DNA of 64,000 nucleotides from Meghimatium bilineatum (GCA_034231615.1 CM067318.1:39187269-39251268); one strand, 5' to 3'. Shown: positions 11,126 to 21,503, counted from the first letter of the stretch. The notes: generated by a model not told the origin, from the letters alone. Translations and numbers: made by a program.

Positions 11126-12075
11126 TAATTAAGCAAAGCATTTAACTGAGAGTATATAGCTCTTCATAGCCCATAGCCTCCCTGACAAAAGAGTTGATCC
11201 TCATTCATATACCATAGCTTCTCTAACAAAAGCGTCGATCCTCCTTAGTGGAACCTCAGTAACACTCAACGGTGTTGTACAGTTTGTTGTCTCAACAGTG
11301 CTGTTGTGTTAAGGTGTTCAAGGAGTCGTTACATGTGGGGTAAGCAGAGTACAGTGAAGTCATTCCTCTACACATTCTGGAATTTTGTTGAAAAATGTAA
11401 GTGATGATTTAATATGACATTTTTCATCGAGCTCAGACCCTTGTGCGGACGTGGGGACTTCGTGCAGTTCACAGAAGCTGAAAACTAAGACTGACCAAGT
11501 CATCCTATACTTGAGCAAGTACAGTCTGCCTTATCAAGTGCGTGTGTTGAAGACGGAGGTAACCAACCGAGGGGCGCTCTACAACAATCTTGATGTCACA
11601 CACAAACTCATTAAACAGGTCACCACGGACTTCGCAGTCATGTGCGATGTTCCCGTTAGAATGCGCTAGAGCACACACTTTTATCCCATGACGCATAAAG
11701 TCTGGGCTTGGCTCGCAAGACTTACATACAGAAATGTCTGTAAAAGTTCCTAAAATATACAACAGAACTGGCTTAAATAGATTATGCTGAATAAAATTAG
11801 CTTGTTTAAGTAGAAAGTTTGTGCAGATGAAGTGCCTTTCGAAATGTATCAATCAACGAATAAATAGTTTTGCTTATAAGCACTCTTGTCTTACAGTGAA
11901 TATTGATTGAATGTACACACAGTTCGATATTTGCAACTCTGTCATGTGTACACGTGGACAGGCAACGCATTCATGTGTACATGAGGACAGGCAACACAGA
12001 TTGCAGAAAATATACTTCAAGAATAATCTGTGTATGAGATGACGAGACAAACACATTGTCCCATAGATGCTACAT
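11126..12075. other. Unassigned sequence with two overlapping open frames
   Basis: Non-repetitive. It begins with a two-copy repeat (about 11170-11240). Open frames on opposite strands overlap: 11451-11669 plus (72 codons) and 11505-11852 minus (115 codons). I recognise no domain in either and cannot choose between them. The region could hold an old transposon or an exon, but there is no splice or codon evidence. Confidence 0.35.
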
Positions 12076-12079
12076 TAGA

Positions 12080-12205
12080 ATCAGTTAGTTAGTTAGTCAG
12101 TCAGTCAGTCAGTCAGTCAGTTAGTTAGGTTAGTCAGCCCGTCAGTCAGTCAGTCAGTCAGTTAGTTAGGTTAGTCAGTCAGTTAGTCAGTTAGTTAGTC
12201 AGTTA
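12080..12205. repeat. (TCAG/TTAG)n tract
   Basis: Imperfect 4-bp repeat of GTCA and GTTA units. It runs directly into the LINE-F 3' end. Confidence 0.9.
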
Positions 12206-12352
12206 GTCGTCGGATCATCATCACTGCAAACTGGAAACGTCCATAGTTGCTCCGATCTCTCCTTGAGTGTATCCGCCATTACACTTCTGCTGGCAGTACC
12301 GGTCCTATGCTGGTTGATCATCATTCTTCTGCGCCCTCCAAAATGTTCATTA
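12206..12352 (-). mobile_element. LINE-F 3'-end-only copy
   Basis: Matches the 3' end of LINE-F at 32,090-32,230 block for block: GTCGTCGGATCATCATCACT at the 3' terminus, then TGTATCCGCCATTACAC and TTCTGCGCCCTCCAAAATG. At about 150 bp it is a severely 5'-truncated insertion. Confidence 0.85.
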
Positions 12353-12361
12353 GAATCAAAT

Positions 12362-12478
12362 CTACATGAACATAGACACTACACTACAACCACAGCTATA
12401 TGAACATAGACACTACACAAGAGTCAAAGCTAAATGAACATAGACACTACACTAGAATCAAAGCTATATGAACATCAG
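12362..12478. repeat. 34-bp repeat, about 3.4 copies
   Basis: Units contain GAACATAGACACTACAC plus AAAGCTATAT-like ends. Confidence 0.9.
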
Positions 12479-12502
12479 TATAATCTACAAAAGACTGCGA
12501 AG

Positions 12503-13632
12503 TTCATTGAGCAGATAAAATCACAGGTTACATAAATATTTTACGGGAACATTGAGCAGATAAAATCACAGGTTACATAAATATTTTACGGGAACATTGA
12601 GCAGATAAAATCACAGGTTACATAAATATTTTACGGGAACATTGAGCAGATAAAATCACAGGTTACATAAATATTTTACGGGAACATTGAGCAGATAAAA
12701 TCACAGGTTACATAAATATTTTACGGGAACATTGAGCAGATAAAATCACAGGTTACATAAATATTTTACGGGAACATTGAGCAGATAAAATCACAGGTTA
12801 CATAAATATTTTACGGGAACATTGAGCAGATAAAATCACAGGTTACATAAATATTTTACGGGAACATTGAGCAGATAAAATCACAGGTTACATAAATATT
12901 TTACGGGAACATTGAGCAGATAAAATCACAGGTTACATAAATATTTTACGGGAACATTGAGCAGATAAAATCACAGGTTACATAAATATTTTACGGGAAC
13001 ATTGAGCAGATAAAATCACAGGTTACATAAATATTTTACGGGAACATTGAGCAGATAAAATCACAGGTTACATAAATATTTTACGGGAACATGGAGCAGA
13101 TAAAATCACAGGTTACATAAATATTTTACGGGAACATGGAGCAGATAAAATCACAGGTTACATAAATATTTTACGGGAACATGGAGCAGATAAAATCACA
13201 GGTTACATAAATATTTTACGGGAACATGGAGCAGATAAAATCACAGGTTACATAAATATTTTACGGGAACATTGAGCAGATAAAATCACAGGTTACATAA
13301 ATATTTTACGGGAACATGGAGCAGATAAAATCACAGGTTACATAAATATTTTACGGGAACATGGAGCAGATAAAATCACAGGTTACATAAATATTTTACG
13401 GGAAAATTGAGCAGATAAAATCACAGGTTACATAAATATTTTACGGGAACATGGAGCAGATAAAATCACAGGTTACATAAATATTTTACGGGAACATTGA
13501 GCAGATAAAATCACAGGTTACATAAATATTTTACGGGAACATTGAGGAGATAAAATCACAGGTTACAGAAATATAATAAAATCACAGGTTACAGAAATAT
13601 AATAAAATCACAGGTTACAGAAATATTGTACG
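12503..13632. repeat. 45-bp minisatellite, about 23 copies, with a 26-bp derivative
   Basis: One unit is 12,546-12,590, with GAGCAGATAAAATCACAGG and TTACATAAATATTTTACGGG. The first 13 or so units are essentially identical. A single T-to-G variant (CATTGAG to CATGGAG) appears in a run from about 13,090 to 13,490, intermixed with the T form. After 13,555 the period drops to 26 bp for two units, with ACAGAAATATAAT. Confidence 0.98.
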
Positions 13633-14290
13633 AAGGAAAGAAGAATTATTTAGTTCGGTACTAGAATACTGACAATAATGAGAAAGGTATCACTTAGCCT
13701 GCTATTGGAACTATCAGCATGCATATATTTCGCCATCAGCTAGTGAATATTTAGAGTACTTATGGGTCTGTTCAGTGTGTCAAGATGTCAATTTGTAACA
13801 ATAACCAATTAAGTACATCTCGAGGATTGTTGAGAAACACATCCTACTTCTGTTTTCTCAGATGCTGATTTTTTTGTGTGGGCCCCCACCGGAGCCTTGT
13901 TACAGAAACGCGCCAATCTACAGGGCCCGGCGTTTTGTCTCCATGGCAATGCCCTGTGCCTGAGAGTTATATTTCTTCAATCAATATTGGTATATCCCTC
14001 TAGATCTTCCAGGCCAAAGCCAGCCCATTTACTCAGCTGCCAAAGTAAATAAGGACTTTAATGAAATCGCCGACATATTCAGCATAAATCGAGCCGGTTT
14101 GCTGTCATGTTTCCTGCAATTTATATCGGTATCGAAGCCACCCGCATTGTGCAATTATGAGTTTTGGATCCCCGATATGATAACAGGTTAAAGGACCACC
14201 ACCCCGTCATTTTCATGTTCTGAAATAGTTGTCAAAAGCAAACGTCTCTTCCGCCGTTAAACTACTGGTCTTATATCAAATTTTGTGTGA
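13633..14290. other. Non-repetitive sequence; candidate conserved non-coding region
   Basis: No open frame and no repeat match. The part at 13,860-14,200 has high sequence complexity and balanced composition, unlike the surrounding arrays. Conservation cannot be judged from one sequence. Confidence 0.35.
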
Positions 14291-14399
14291 ATCTCTTCAG
14301 ACGCTATTTCTCATTCTTCTCTCCCAACTCATCAAGCTCCAAAAATAAAGCTTATACGCGAAATGTGAATTTCACCACTAATTTGTGTGGCTTTTTGTT

Positions 14400-14866
14400 T
14401 GTAATTTACATAATCATCATAACAATAACCGCAATAATCAGCATAATAATCACCGTAATAGTCGTCGTAATAATCTGCGTATTAATCATCGCAGTAACCA
14501 TCGTAATAATAATCCAAATAATTATTGTAATTAAAATAGCAATAATCAGCGTATCAATCATCAAACATTTAGCAGAATAATCATCGTAATAATCACTGTA
14601 GCAATCAGTATTACAATCGTCGCAACAACTAGCATAATAATCATCATAATAATTAGCATAATAATCATCATAATAATAATTGTAATAATCATCTTAATAT
14701 TAATCGGAATAGTCATCGAATTAATCATTGCAATAATCATCGTAATAATTAGCTCACTAATCGTGGTATTTATAATTGTAATAAGCATCTAAATAATCAT
14801 CGTTATAGTCAACGTATTAATTGTTGTTATATTCATTGCAATAATCATTGCAATAATCAACTTGTT
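14400..14866. repeat. ATAATCATC-type degenerate short repeat
   Basis: About 460 bp built from imperfect AATAATCATCGTAATAATC steps with 9-12-bp periodicity. Isoleucine/valine-rich open frames on both strands (14287-14580 plus, 14561-14788 minus) are artefacts. Confidence 0.9.
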
Positions 14867-15080
14867 ACACTGTTTACCTTCCATGCATGTAGTAAGAGGT
14901 GACTACGGAGGTCATGGTGGGGGAGTGGACCTTTCTATCCTATAGGCGATCCCAGTGTCCCAGAAACCATGCTGAAGTCGAATGTCAGGCCTAAAGGGGC
15001 AGGTATTGTGGTCAAAACGTCAATTATGACACGACGCGTGCCGTTCTCTGGACTGCGAATACGGCATATTTTCTGTTACA
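14867..15080 (+). mobile_element. SINE1, diverged and 5' truncated
   Basis: Contains CACTGTTTACCTTCCATGCA, AGAGGTGACTACGGAGGTCA, CCATGCTGAAGTCGAATG and CTCTGGACTGC in SINE1 order. The GAA tail is replaced by the start of a 65-bp array. Confidence 0.75.
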
Positions 15081-15081
15081 G

Positions 15082-15345
15082 GGTTTCAGGAGGTTTGGTT
15101 TGTGTGGCTGTTTGATCAAGGCTGCATGCCCTTGCTGTCGTCATGAGGTTCCAGGGGTGTTGGTTCATGCTGTTGTGTGATCAAGGGTACACGTCCTTGC
15201 TGTCGTCATGGGGTTTCAGAGGTGTTGGTTCGTAGGGCTGTGTGATCAAGGATACACGCCCTTGCTGTCGTCATGGGGTTTCAGAGGTGTTGGTTAGTGG
15301 GGCTGTGTGGTCAAGGATACACGCCCTTGCTGTCGCCACGGCATA
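15082..15345. repeat. 65-bp repeat, about 4 copies
   Basis: Units (for example 15,213-15,277) contain GTTTCAGAGGTGTTGGTT, GTGTGATCAAGG and CCCTTGCTGTCGTCATGG. Its left end meets the truncated SINE1. Confidence 0.92.
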
Positions 15346-15499
15346 TAAAGAGTGGGTTTTAAAAATTATATTTACTGTCGATAGAAAGAAAACACCTCGG
15401 CCCGAAGCAAAAGTTGCCGCCTTAGATCTCACAGATACTAGGGCAACGCCTTAACAAATCAGCCATATCCCACTCATCTCCAGATAACATTCCGCTTCT

Positions 15500-15640
15500 G
15501 CGTACTCTACGTTCGTTCTCAAACTCCTGCAGATGAGCAGGATGCATTTCCAATGAATGAAGTGCCTTCTTCGTCTTCAGCGTTCATTCTCAAACTCCCA
15601 CTGGATCTCTTTTGTAGCAGGACCATGGTCTTCACTTTCC
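15500..15640 (-). mobile_element. SINE1 3' tail fragment next to a SINE2 3' fragment
   Basis: 15,508-15,550 is the SINE1 3' domain (CGTTCTCAAACTCCTGCAGA). 15,572-15,640 repeats the shared domain but continues into the SINE2 module (CCCACTGGATCTCTTTTGTA, GCAGGACCATGGTC). Both are in reverse orientation. Confidence 0.75.
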
Positions 15641-15654
15641 ATGACAATAAAGAC

Positions 15655-15835
15655 TATAAAGACAGCGAATCTTACACGGAGACAAACGTGGTTAAGATAG
15701 GTTGTCTCCGTGTAAGATGTGTTGTAACTGTTGTCTTTCGTTTGTCCTGACGAAAGCTATTTAGTAGAAACGTCGTCTGTCTCTGTATCTCGTTGTTATG
15801 TTGTTTTATATTTCATTTTGGTAACATATCTACCT
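15655..15835 (+). mobile_element. Penelope-like repeat with hammerhead-like core
   Basis: Shares a segment of about 130 bp with 54,300-54,440 (opposite strand), including CTCGTTGTTATGTTGTTTTA and the ordered core CTGACGA (15,747-15,753), 13 nt, GAAAC (15,767-15,771), 3 nt, GTC (15,775-15,777). That order is the hammerhead ribozyme core, which is known to occur in Penelope-like elements. One core base is changed (CTGACGA for CTGATGA). A 16-bp perfect inverted repeat lies at 15,670-15,685 and 15,702-15,717. Confidence 0.55.
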
Positions 15836-16451
15836 ATTTTTGTTTACCTTGATATTTTCCCTGTGTTACTCCAGCCACTTACTTCCTGTGTATGGTTGTT
15901 ACCCTACAATAGAACATTTATCCCGTTAATAACTACAGAGGTGCCTTTCAGTTGAAGAATTTACAATTTCCCGCTATGCTCAGTTTTGCTATGTACATTA
16001 ACAAATTTCAGGAAAAAAACCACGCACGTTTTTGTTATACTGAAAGATGCATGTTTTGTTCATGACCAATTGTATGTTGGGTGTTCATGAGTTGGAAATA
16101 CCATCAACCTATATGTATATGCGCCTTCTGTGAAAATGACAAATGGTGTATTTATAAGATTATGAAGTATTAATACTGATGTAATGACCAACATTTTGTT
16201 TTCAATAAAGTTACTGCTCATACATGTCAGTATTATTTATGAATACACATGCCTATGATTGTTTTGCAGGAGACCCACATTGTTTCATGCGCTCTACTTT
16301 CTGACTAATTCTATGAGTATGCTTTGAAAAAAAATAAACTATCTGCGTCGTCAGTTCTCCTGTAATCCTCACGTCCTCTATTCTTGACAATCAATACTTT
16401 ACAGTGTACTCTTTTTCTCTTGGTCTCATCCCAGGCAACGCCGGGTATTCC

Positions 16452-16458
<7 letters not shown>
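15836..16458. other. Unassigned sequence
   Basis: Non-repetitive and AT-rich. Contains TTCAATAAAG (about 16,200), which could act as a poly(A) signal, but no coding frame leads into it. Possibly more of the Penelope-like element. Confidence 0.3.

Positions 16459-16482
<24 letters not shown>
16459..16482. repeat. (TA)n microsatellite
   Basis: About 24 bp of pure AT repeats. Confidence 0.95.
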
Positions 16483-16483
<1 letters not shown>

Positions 16484-16489
16484 CAGCCA

Positions 16490-16612
16490 AAGTGATCGAG
16501 ATACTATGCTGAAGTCGGATATGTCCTGCAGAAAATAGCAGATATCGCGTCTATACTGAAAACCGTGACACGTTGCATTCCGTTCTTCCAATTCATTAGG
16601 GCCTGATATTAG
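16490..16612 (+). mobile_element. SINE1 3'-half fragment
   Basis: Contains ATGCTGAAGTCGGATATGTC, GCAGATATCGC and CGTTGCATTCCGTTCTTCC in SINE1 order. Confidence 0.7.
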
Positions 16613-16764
16613 GAATTGGCAACTTGGTGTCAGCATTGCATCACGGAATAGGTGCGGAATAGTAGAATCTGCAGGAAGGAATAAATCATAGGGAAAAACT
16701 TAGCGTACTAATGATGTGAATGCGTGTACAACACAGAGCAGTGATGGTGAAAAACGATACATAA

Positions 16765-16905
16765 GGAGTGTGCAGCAAAATACACAACACACTAACGACA
16801 TAAACAGAAACCAACAACGTTTCAACTAAAAAGTTTTCATCGGGGCAACAATAAAGACCACGAAATGAAAATTGTTGCAGGAGTTTGAGAACGAACGCAG
16901 ATGAA
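16765..16905 (-). mobile_element. Penelope-like repeat fragment fused to a SINE1 tail
   Basis: The minus strand carries CCGATGA (rc of 16,837-16,843), 13 nt, GAAAC (rc of 16,819-16,823), 3 nt and GTT, a decayed form of the hammerhead-like core with the same spacing as the copies at 15.7 and 54.4 kb. At 16,873-16,905 a plus-strand SINE1 3' end (AGGAGTTTGAGAACGAACGC) follows directly. Confidence 0.5.
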
Positions 16906-17465
16906 AAATACAAGAGAAGGCTAGAAGACATTGTTTTATAACCTAAGTTTTTATATCAAGTGGAGAGATTGCCAACGACTTGATGAAATATGACGACCTA
17001 GCTTATAAACGTCGACCTGGTGCTGACATGTGGGATTTATTTGATCGCCATCTCTAACCACCACTCAGGCACCAAAATTGGGAAAACATCGGTACAGAAT
17101 AGAAGAGGGGATGGTAAGTGAGGCTTGGTTGAATGTATCGACTACTCAACTTGGTCCCAGAAGGAATAAAAACTGCTGTTTGACTATCTTAAAATATCGA
17201 TTAGGTCCCTTGCTTCAAGTACTTAGTATGAAGCACTTACACAATTTATCCCCCGTAATGTACTATTGGGCGGTAACATTGGTACTTGTCTGACTTCGGA
17301 TAAACGAAATGTTGTATTTCTTGCTGCTGTTGCTGTGTTTGTGGTTGCGGTGTGTGACGATGTTGTGGTAGGGTGGTTTGTTATTTTTGCCAAGTGAGGT
17401 ACTCATTTATAAAGTGGTTTACTTTGCATTTTCTGCGAATTTACGAAAACGTTTTTAGTCTTTTT
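16906..17465. other. Unassigned sequence
   Basis: Non-repetitive. The open frame 17,078-17,293 plus (71 codons) has no recognised domain. Confidence 0.35.
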
Positions 17466-17469
17466 AGTC

Positions 17470-17740
17470 TTCTATTTCTTGTGCGTGTGTTCTCAAACTC
17501 CTGTAGATTAGTAGCGTGTAGTCCGGAGAACGGATAGAGTGGTCACGGTTTACAACTTTGCTAATGCATCTTCACCTTTCGGTAGGACACATCCGACTTC
17601 AGCACATTACCATAGGCTAATTTGATCCTATATGGGATGGGACAACCGACTTAACCCCATAACCTCCTTAGTCATCTCTTACGACATACATGGAATGTAG
17701 ACAGTGTTTTAATTTTTTTCTCCCCTCTCAGGCCTTGGCA
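17470..17740 (-). mobile_element. SINE1 copy
   Basis: Reverse orientation, nearly complete: TGTTCTCAAACTCCTGTAGA, GTAGTCCGGAGAACGGA, GACACATCCGACTTCAGCA, CCTATATGGGATGGGACA and TCCTTAGTCATCTCTTACGA in order. Confidence 0.88.
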
Positions 17741-17754
17741 AAATACTGGCCACG

Positions 17755-17965
17755 CTTTTGTCTTCTTCTTCAGCGTTCATTCTCAAACTCCTGCTGGATC
17801 TCTCTCATAGCAGGACAATGTTCCTACTAGATTTCCAGTCAAGAGAATCGAAATTCCTTGTGTCGTTGTTATTTGCGTCAATGGCCCGACACATCCGTCA
17901 ATGGTCCGACTCATGCCGGACAGTTTGTGTTGTTCTTATCATTGCTTATTTCTTGACGAATATTT
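17755..17965 (-). mobile_element. SINE2 copy
   Basis: Reverse orientation with a single, unexpanded SINE2 module: CATTCTCAAACTCCTGCTGG, ATCTCTCTCATAGCAGGACA, TTCCTACTAGATTTCCAG, then GTCAATGGCCCGACACATCC near the 5' end. Useful as the unamplified reference for the expanded copies at 25.6, 27.0 and 45.6 kb. Confidence 0.82.
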
Positions 17966-18059
17966 CGTTGTCTGCATACATTGATAGTAATTGTGCTTTG
18001 TTTTCTGTAGGATTCGGCAAGCGTGACTGGTGTTTGCATGACAGTGTAGAGTTTACCTG

Positions 18060-19800
18060 AATCTTCCAGTGTAATTGTTTGTCTCTGAGTGTTGCTATCA
18101 TCATTTATTTGTTTGGTTAGTTTCCACGGTTTTCTCCCTTTTCAAAATTTAAATTTTGAGTTTATTTCCCTCCAACATCTTCAGCTTTGTGTTTCTATCT
18201 TTTCGTTAGTGAACTTTGCTTTGGACTTTTGTAGAGCGATGTGGTTTGGCTGGGATGGTTACATCTCTGCCATATTACGTGCTGCAGCTAGTTCTTCTTA
18301 TAGTTTTTTGAGTGTATTGGTCCAATCTGGTAGATAATTCTTCCTTGCTCCTCTTGGTATTATCTCCTTACCAGCCTGAAGTATTCCTTAATTTAAACTC
18401 CATGACAATAGTGTTGATGTATCTGCCTATTACTTGTATATCCTTTGTGAGTAGGTTTACTCTGTGTTTATATATGAGCCAATTTGCTCTCTTGCAGTTC
18501 CATCTTGGTTGTTTGTTGGTCTGGTAATTATTGTTTTGTGCACTTGTATGATGACTAGGCGATGAACACTGCCACCAAGTTGTTCACCTATTGTTCTTTC
18601 CATTATTCCAGCCAGTTCTGGGGTATAGAATGCCAGGTCTGGGGTTGAGGTGCTATGCCATCTTCTTGAGTAGAAAGTTTGTGGATTCTGTGGATTATTT
18701 CGGAGGATTAGGTTGTTATCATCTTTCCTACTTTCTATTTCTCCTCCTTTTCTGTCTAAATTGTTGTATCCCCAGCTTTGAGAGTGGCTGTTAAAGTCTC
18801 CTACAGCCAGAGAGTGTTTGTTCGGGATCTTAATACTGGTCATGTTTAGTTGGATATCATTGACTGGAAGTGTTTGTTCGGGATGTTAATACTGGTCATG
18901 TTTAGTGGGATATCATTGACTGGAAGTGTTTGTTCGGGATGTTAATACTGGTCATGTTTAGTGGGATATCATTGACTGGAAGTGTTTGTTCGGGATGTTA
19001 ATACTGGTCATGTTTAGTGGGATATCATTGACTGGAAGTGTTTGTTCGGGATGTTAATACTGGTCATGTTTAGTGGGATATCATTGACTGGAACTGTTTG
19101 ATAGGGATGTTAATACTGGTCATATTTATTTGGATATCATTTGGGAAGTAGAAGTTTAGTATGTGGAGTTCACGGGAGTTATGTTTAATGTGAATTATCT
19201 GATAGACATCACGTTTCTTTGTGTTTTAGTTTCTATGTCGCTGATGTTATTCTTGAAAAGAGTTAGTATGCCGTCTTTCCTCCGATATTTCCTAAAACAT
19301 TGGTACCCTCGTATTTTGAAAGTTATTTTCTTCGTGGAGATGACTTTCTTGTATGCAGCAAATACTAATCTCTTTCTGGTACAAGGTGTTTTCTAGTTTA
19401 GTTTTGTTGTTGTCAACTCCCTCTTTGTTCCATTGCATGATATTTATAGGGGTTGTTGGTTGGGTTGCTTTCTTCTTCTGCCTCATGGCTCCAAAAGATA
19501 CACTAGAGGGACTTCCAGTAGCTGGGGGTGGATTGTGTCTAGGTACAGATTCCGGAACTGCTCCTGCCTGGGGGAACTTCACAGGACGAGCACCATGAGG
19601 TTTTTAAAAAAATTGTGTTGTGCAGACATGGCAACTATTCGGGTTTCATGATACCATTTCTGCTGGTGCGCCTCTCGGCCAGGTGTCTCTGACTTCAGCA
19701 CACGTGCTTGCTTGGGCAGGACTGTGGTCCTGCTTGATATTGAGTTCGCCCAACAAATCTTAGTTTCCTCTGTTGGCTTGACTAAGCCCCATCTCCACTT
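18060..19800 (-). mobile_element. LINE-A copy 2: endonuclease region
   Basis: Second copy of the 1-2.0 kb element. The endonuclease start INIMQWNKEGVDNNKTKLEN and ICCIQESHL lie in 19,292-19,582. LAVGDFNSHSQSWGYNN and YSRRWHSTSTPDLAF lie in 18,457-18,843. Here the SDH box has decayed to SVHRLV. 19,579-19,800 is upstream leader. 18,060-18,457 is the endonuclease-RT linker with stops. Between the two endonuclease pieces the coding sequence has been tandemly multiplied (18,845-19,135). Inactive. Confidence 0.85.
18845..19135. repeat. 56-bp repeat grown inside the LINE-A endonuclease, about 5 copies
   Basis: Units (for example 18,866-18,921) contain TTGTTCGGGATGTTAATACT, GGTCATGTTTAGTGGGATAT and CATTGACTGGAAG. 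The first unit (18,819-18,865) is the LINE-A coding sequence itself, so the array arose by duplicating it. 56 is not a multiple of three, so each copy shifts the frame. Confidence 0.92.
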
Positions 19801-19823
19801 TAAGGAGTTGTCCTCAATGTGTA

Positions 19824-20030
19824 AAGCGACATGACTGTATCGAGAGACTGATTCTAGAGGGCAGAGTGTCAGGTGAGAGAGTAACAGGAAGACCAAAAAG
19901 ACGATGGACCAACGACATCGAAGAATCTATACACATGTCTCTGGCCAATGCAGAACTGCTTGCACGGGACAGAGAGGCGTTCAGAGTATCCAGGAAGAAG
20001 ATAACGTTCTGGAAAGAATATGTCACTTGA
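19824..20030 (+). mobile_element. LINE-C ORF2 C-terminus
   Basis: 69 open codons ending in TGA at 20,028. Reads RLILEGRVSGERVTGRPKRR, then WTNDIEES, ARDREAFRV and the terminal TFWKEYVT. The GRPKRRW block followed by a RD...W segment is typical of RTE-like ORF2 tails. The same terminal FWKEYVT recurs at 43.65 and 47.18 kb. It abuts LINE-A copy 2 in the opposite orientation. Confidence 0.8.
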
Positions 20031-20071
20031 TTTATAAACGGACATACTAACCACTCTACCACTGATCTGAC

Positions 20072-20075
<4 letters not shown>

Positions 20076-20141
<66 letters not shown>

Positions 20142-20275
20142 CCTCGTTCTTATCTTCTGTGTTTATATCTATTCTCTTATCCCTCCCTGTCTCCGTGTCT
20201 CTGTACTCTTCATCTATTCTCTCTCCACCACTAAGTTGCTCTCGTCTCTCTCTTGGTCAATTTCTACCTCAAACT

Positions 20276-20310
<35 letters not shown>

Positions 20311-20312
20311 AT
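20076..20312. repeat. (TA)n then CT-rich tract
   Basis: About 60 bp of TA repeats (20,076-20,136), then a pyrimidine-rich stretch ending in about 30 bp of pure TC (20,278-20,308). Confidence 0.95.
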
Positions 20313-20334
20313 ACATACTATCTCCCAGGTTGGT

Positions 20335-20600
20335 TTATTGATTATGTATTTTTAACTATATTCTGTTTGACTGCCTTTGTTATTCATAATTCACGGTTTC
20401 TATAGTACTTTAATCGAGTGCATCATATAATAACAAGTTTTTCTCATGGCAGTTATATTATTAGAACACCACACAAGAGATACATGGATATGTTCCGCTT
20501 ATTTGCAATTCGCTTATTAGTAGCTGTTTCTTGCAATAAAATTACATTCAGTTCTATGAAGTTTATTGTTTGTCACTAACATTCGTTGAGGACAGACACG
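20335..20600. other. Unassigned AT-rich non-repetitive sequence
   Basis: No frame and no repeat match. Sequence complexity is high for the window. Confidence 0.35.
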
Positions 20601-21165
20601 TAGATAAGGTAGGGTGGGGAAGGGGTTCAAATCCCCCCACACCCTCCTAAAAAAGAACATGACTTTTAGTGTTATGAGCGTAGCCAAAATGGGGGGTTGT
20701 CAAAACTTAACCGTCCCCCCCCTTATCTTCGGACCTGGTTGAGAAATAGTTAACCCCCCCCCCTGGCTGTATTTTCGTTGACTAATTGCATAATTAGGAT
20801 TTGTTTTATAAATTATGTCAATACTTGGTGGAAAGAGGTTGGAGGTTGGAGTTTGAACAAATTTGACATTTGTTGACATGGAGATAAGTAGGGGCCTATT
20901 TGATAAATGTTTTTGACGTAAACAATACAATTTGTATCATCATCATGTGGCATATTTTTGTTTGTATATATCAATTACATTTTTTTCAATTTGAAACAGT
21001 TTTCTCCAAATATGAAACAGTAATGTAGTTTCTGTGAAAAGCAATGTTGACATAATTAAGCAGGGTGTGGAGGGGGTGTGGGGGGGGGTGGTCCTTGAAT
21101 TTTTGACAAATTGTTGTTGGAGTGGTGAGAGGGGAAGAACAGTTGACAGAAGTGTTTTGGAAAGA
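20600..21165. other. Region with dispersed poly-G/poly-C runs, possible decayed DNA element
   Basis: Homopolymer G or C runs at 20,692, 20,715, 20,753 and 21,078, with GAGCGTAGCCAAAATGGGG and CCCCCCCTGGCTG facing each other. The facing 'TAGCC...GGGG / CCCC...GGCTG' pattern suggests a small inverted-repeat element. Comparable runs lie at 56.8 and 61.3 kb. Confidence 0.3.
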
Positions 21166-21213
21166 AATGAGTCCGAGTAAATACTCGTATACTGTTCTAG
21201 TATTTGCAAGTTT

Positions 21214-21503
21214 CGTCTGTGTGTTTCTCCGAGGTCCCAGAAGGGATCAAGGAATAGCAACACTATTTACCTTCCATACATGTCGTAAGAGGCGACTAAG
21301 GAGGTCATGGGAGAATTGGCTGTCCCATCTCATATAGGGTCAGTGACTCAAATCCATGCTGAAGTCGGATATGTCAGGCCGAAAGGTGCAGACATCGCAG
21401 CAATGCTGCAAACCTTGACAAAACGCAATCCGTTCTCCGGACTACATCCCGATAATCTGCAAGAGTTTGAGAACGAACACAGATGAAGAAGAAGTAGAAG
21501 AAC
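21214..21503 (+). mobile_element. SINE1 copy inserted in the 46-bp array
   Basis: Near full length, with GAATAGCAACACTATTTACC, AGGCGACTAAGGAGGTCATG and GAAGAAGAAGTAGAAG tail. TTGCAAGTTT flanks it at 21,204-21,213 and 21,504-21,513, either a 10-bp target duplication or array sequence on both sides. Confidence 0.88.

Noticed and set aside
12503-13632. CRISPR array
   Set aside because: Units are contiguous with no unique spacers. The same is true of all other arrays, and the window looks like animal DNA.
14287-14788. Isoleucine-rich transmembrane peptides
   Set aside because: Translations of the ATAATC repeat on both strands.
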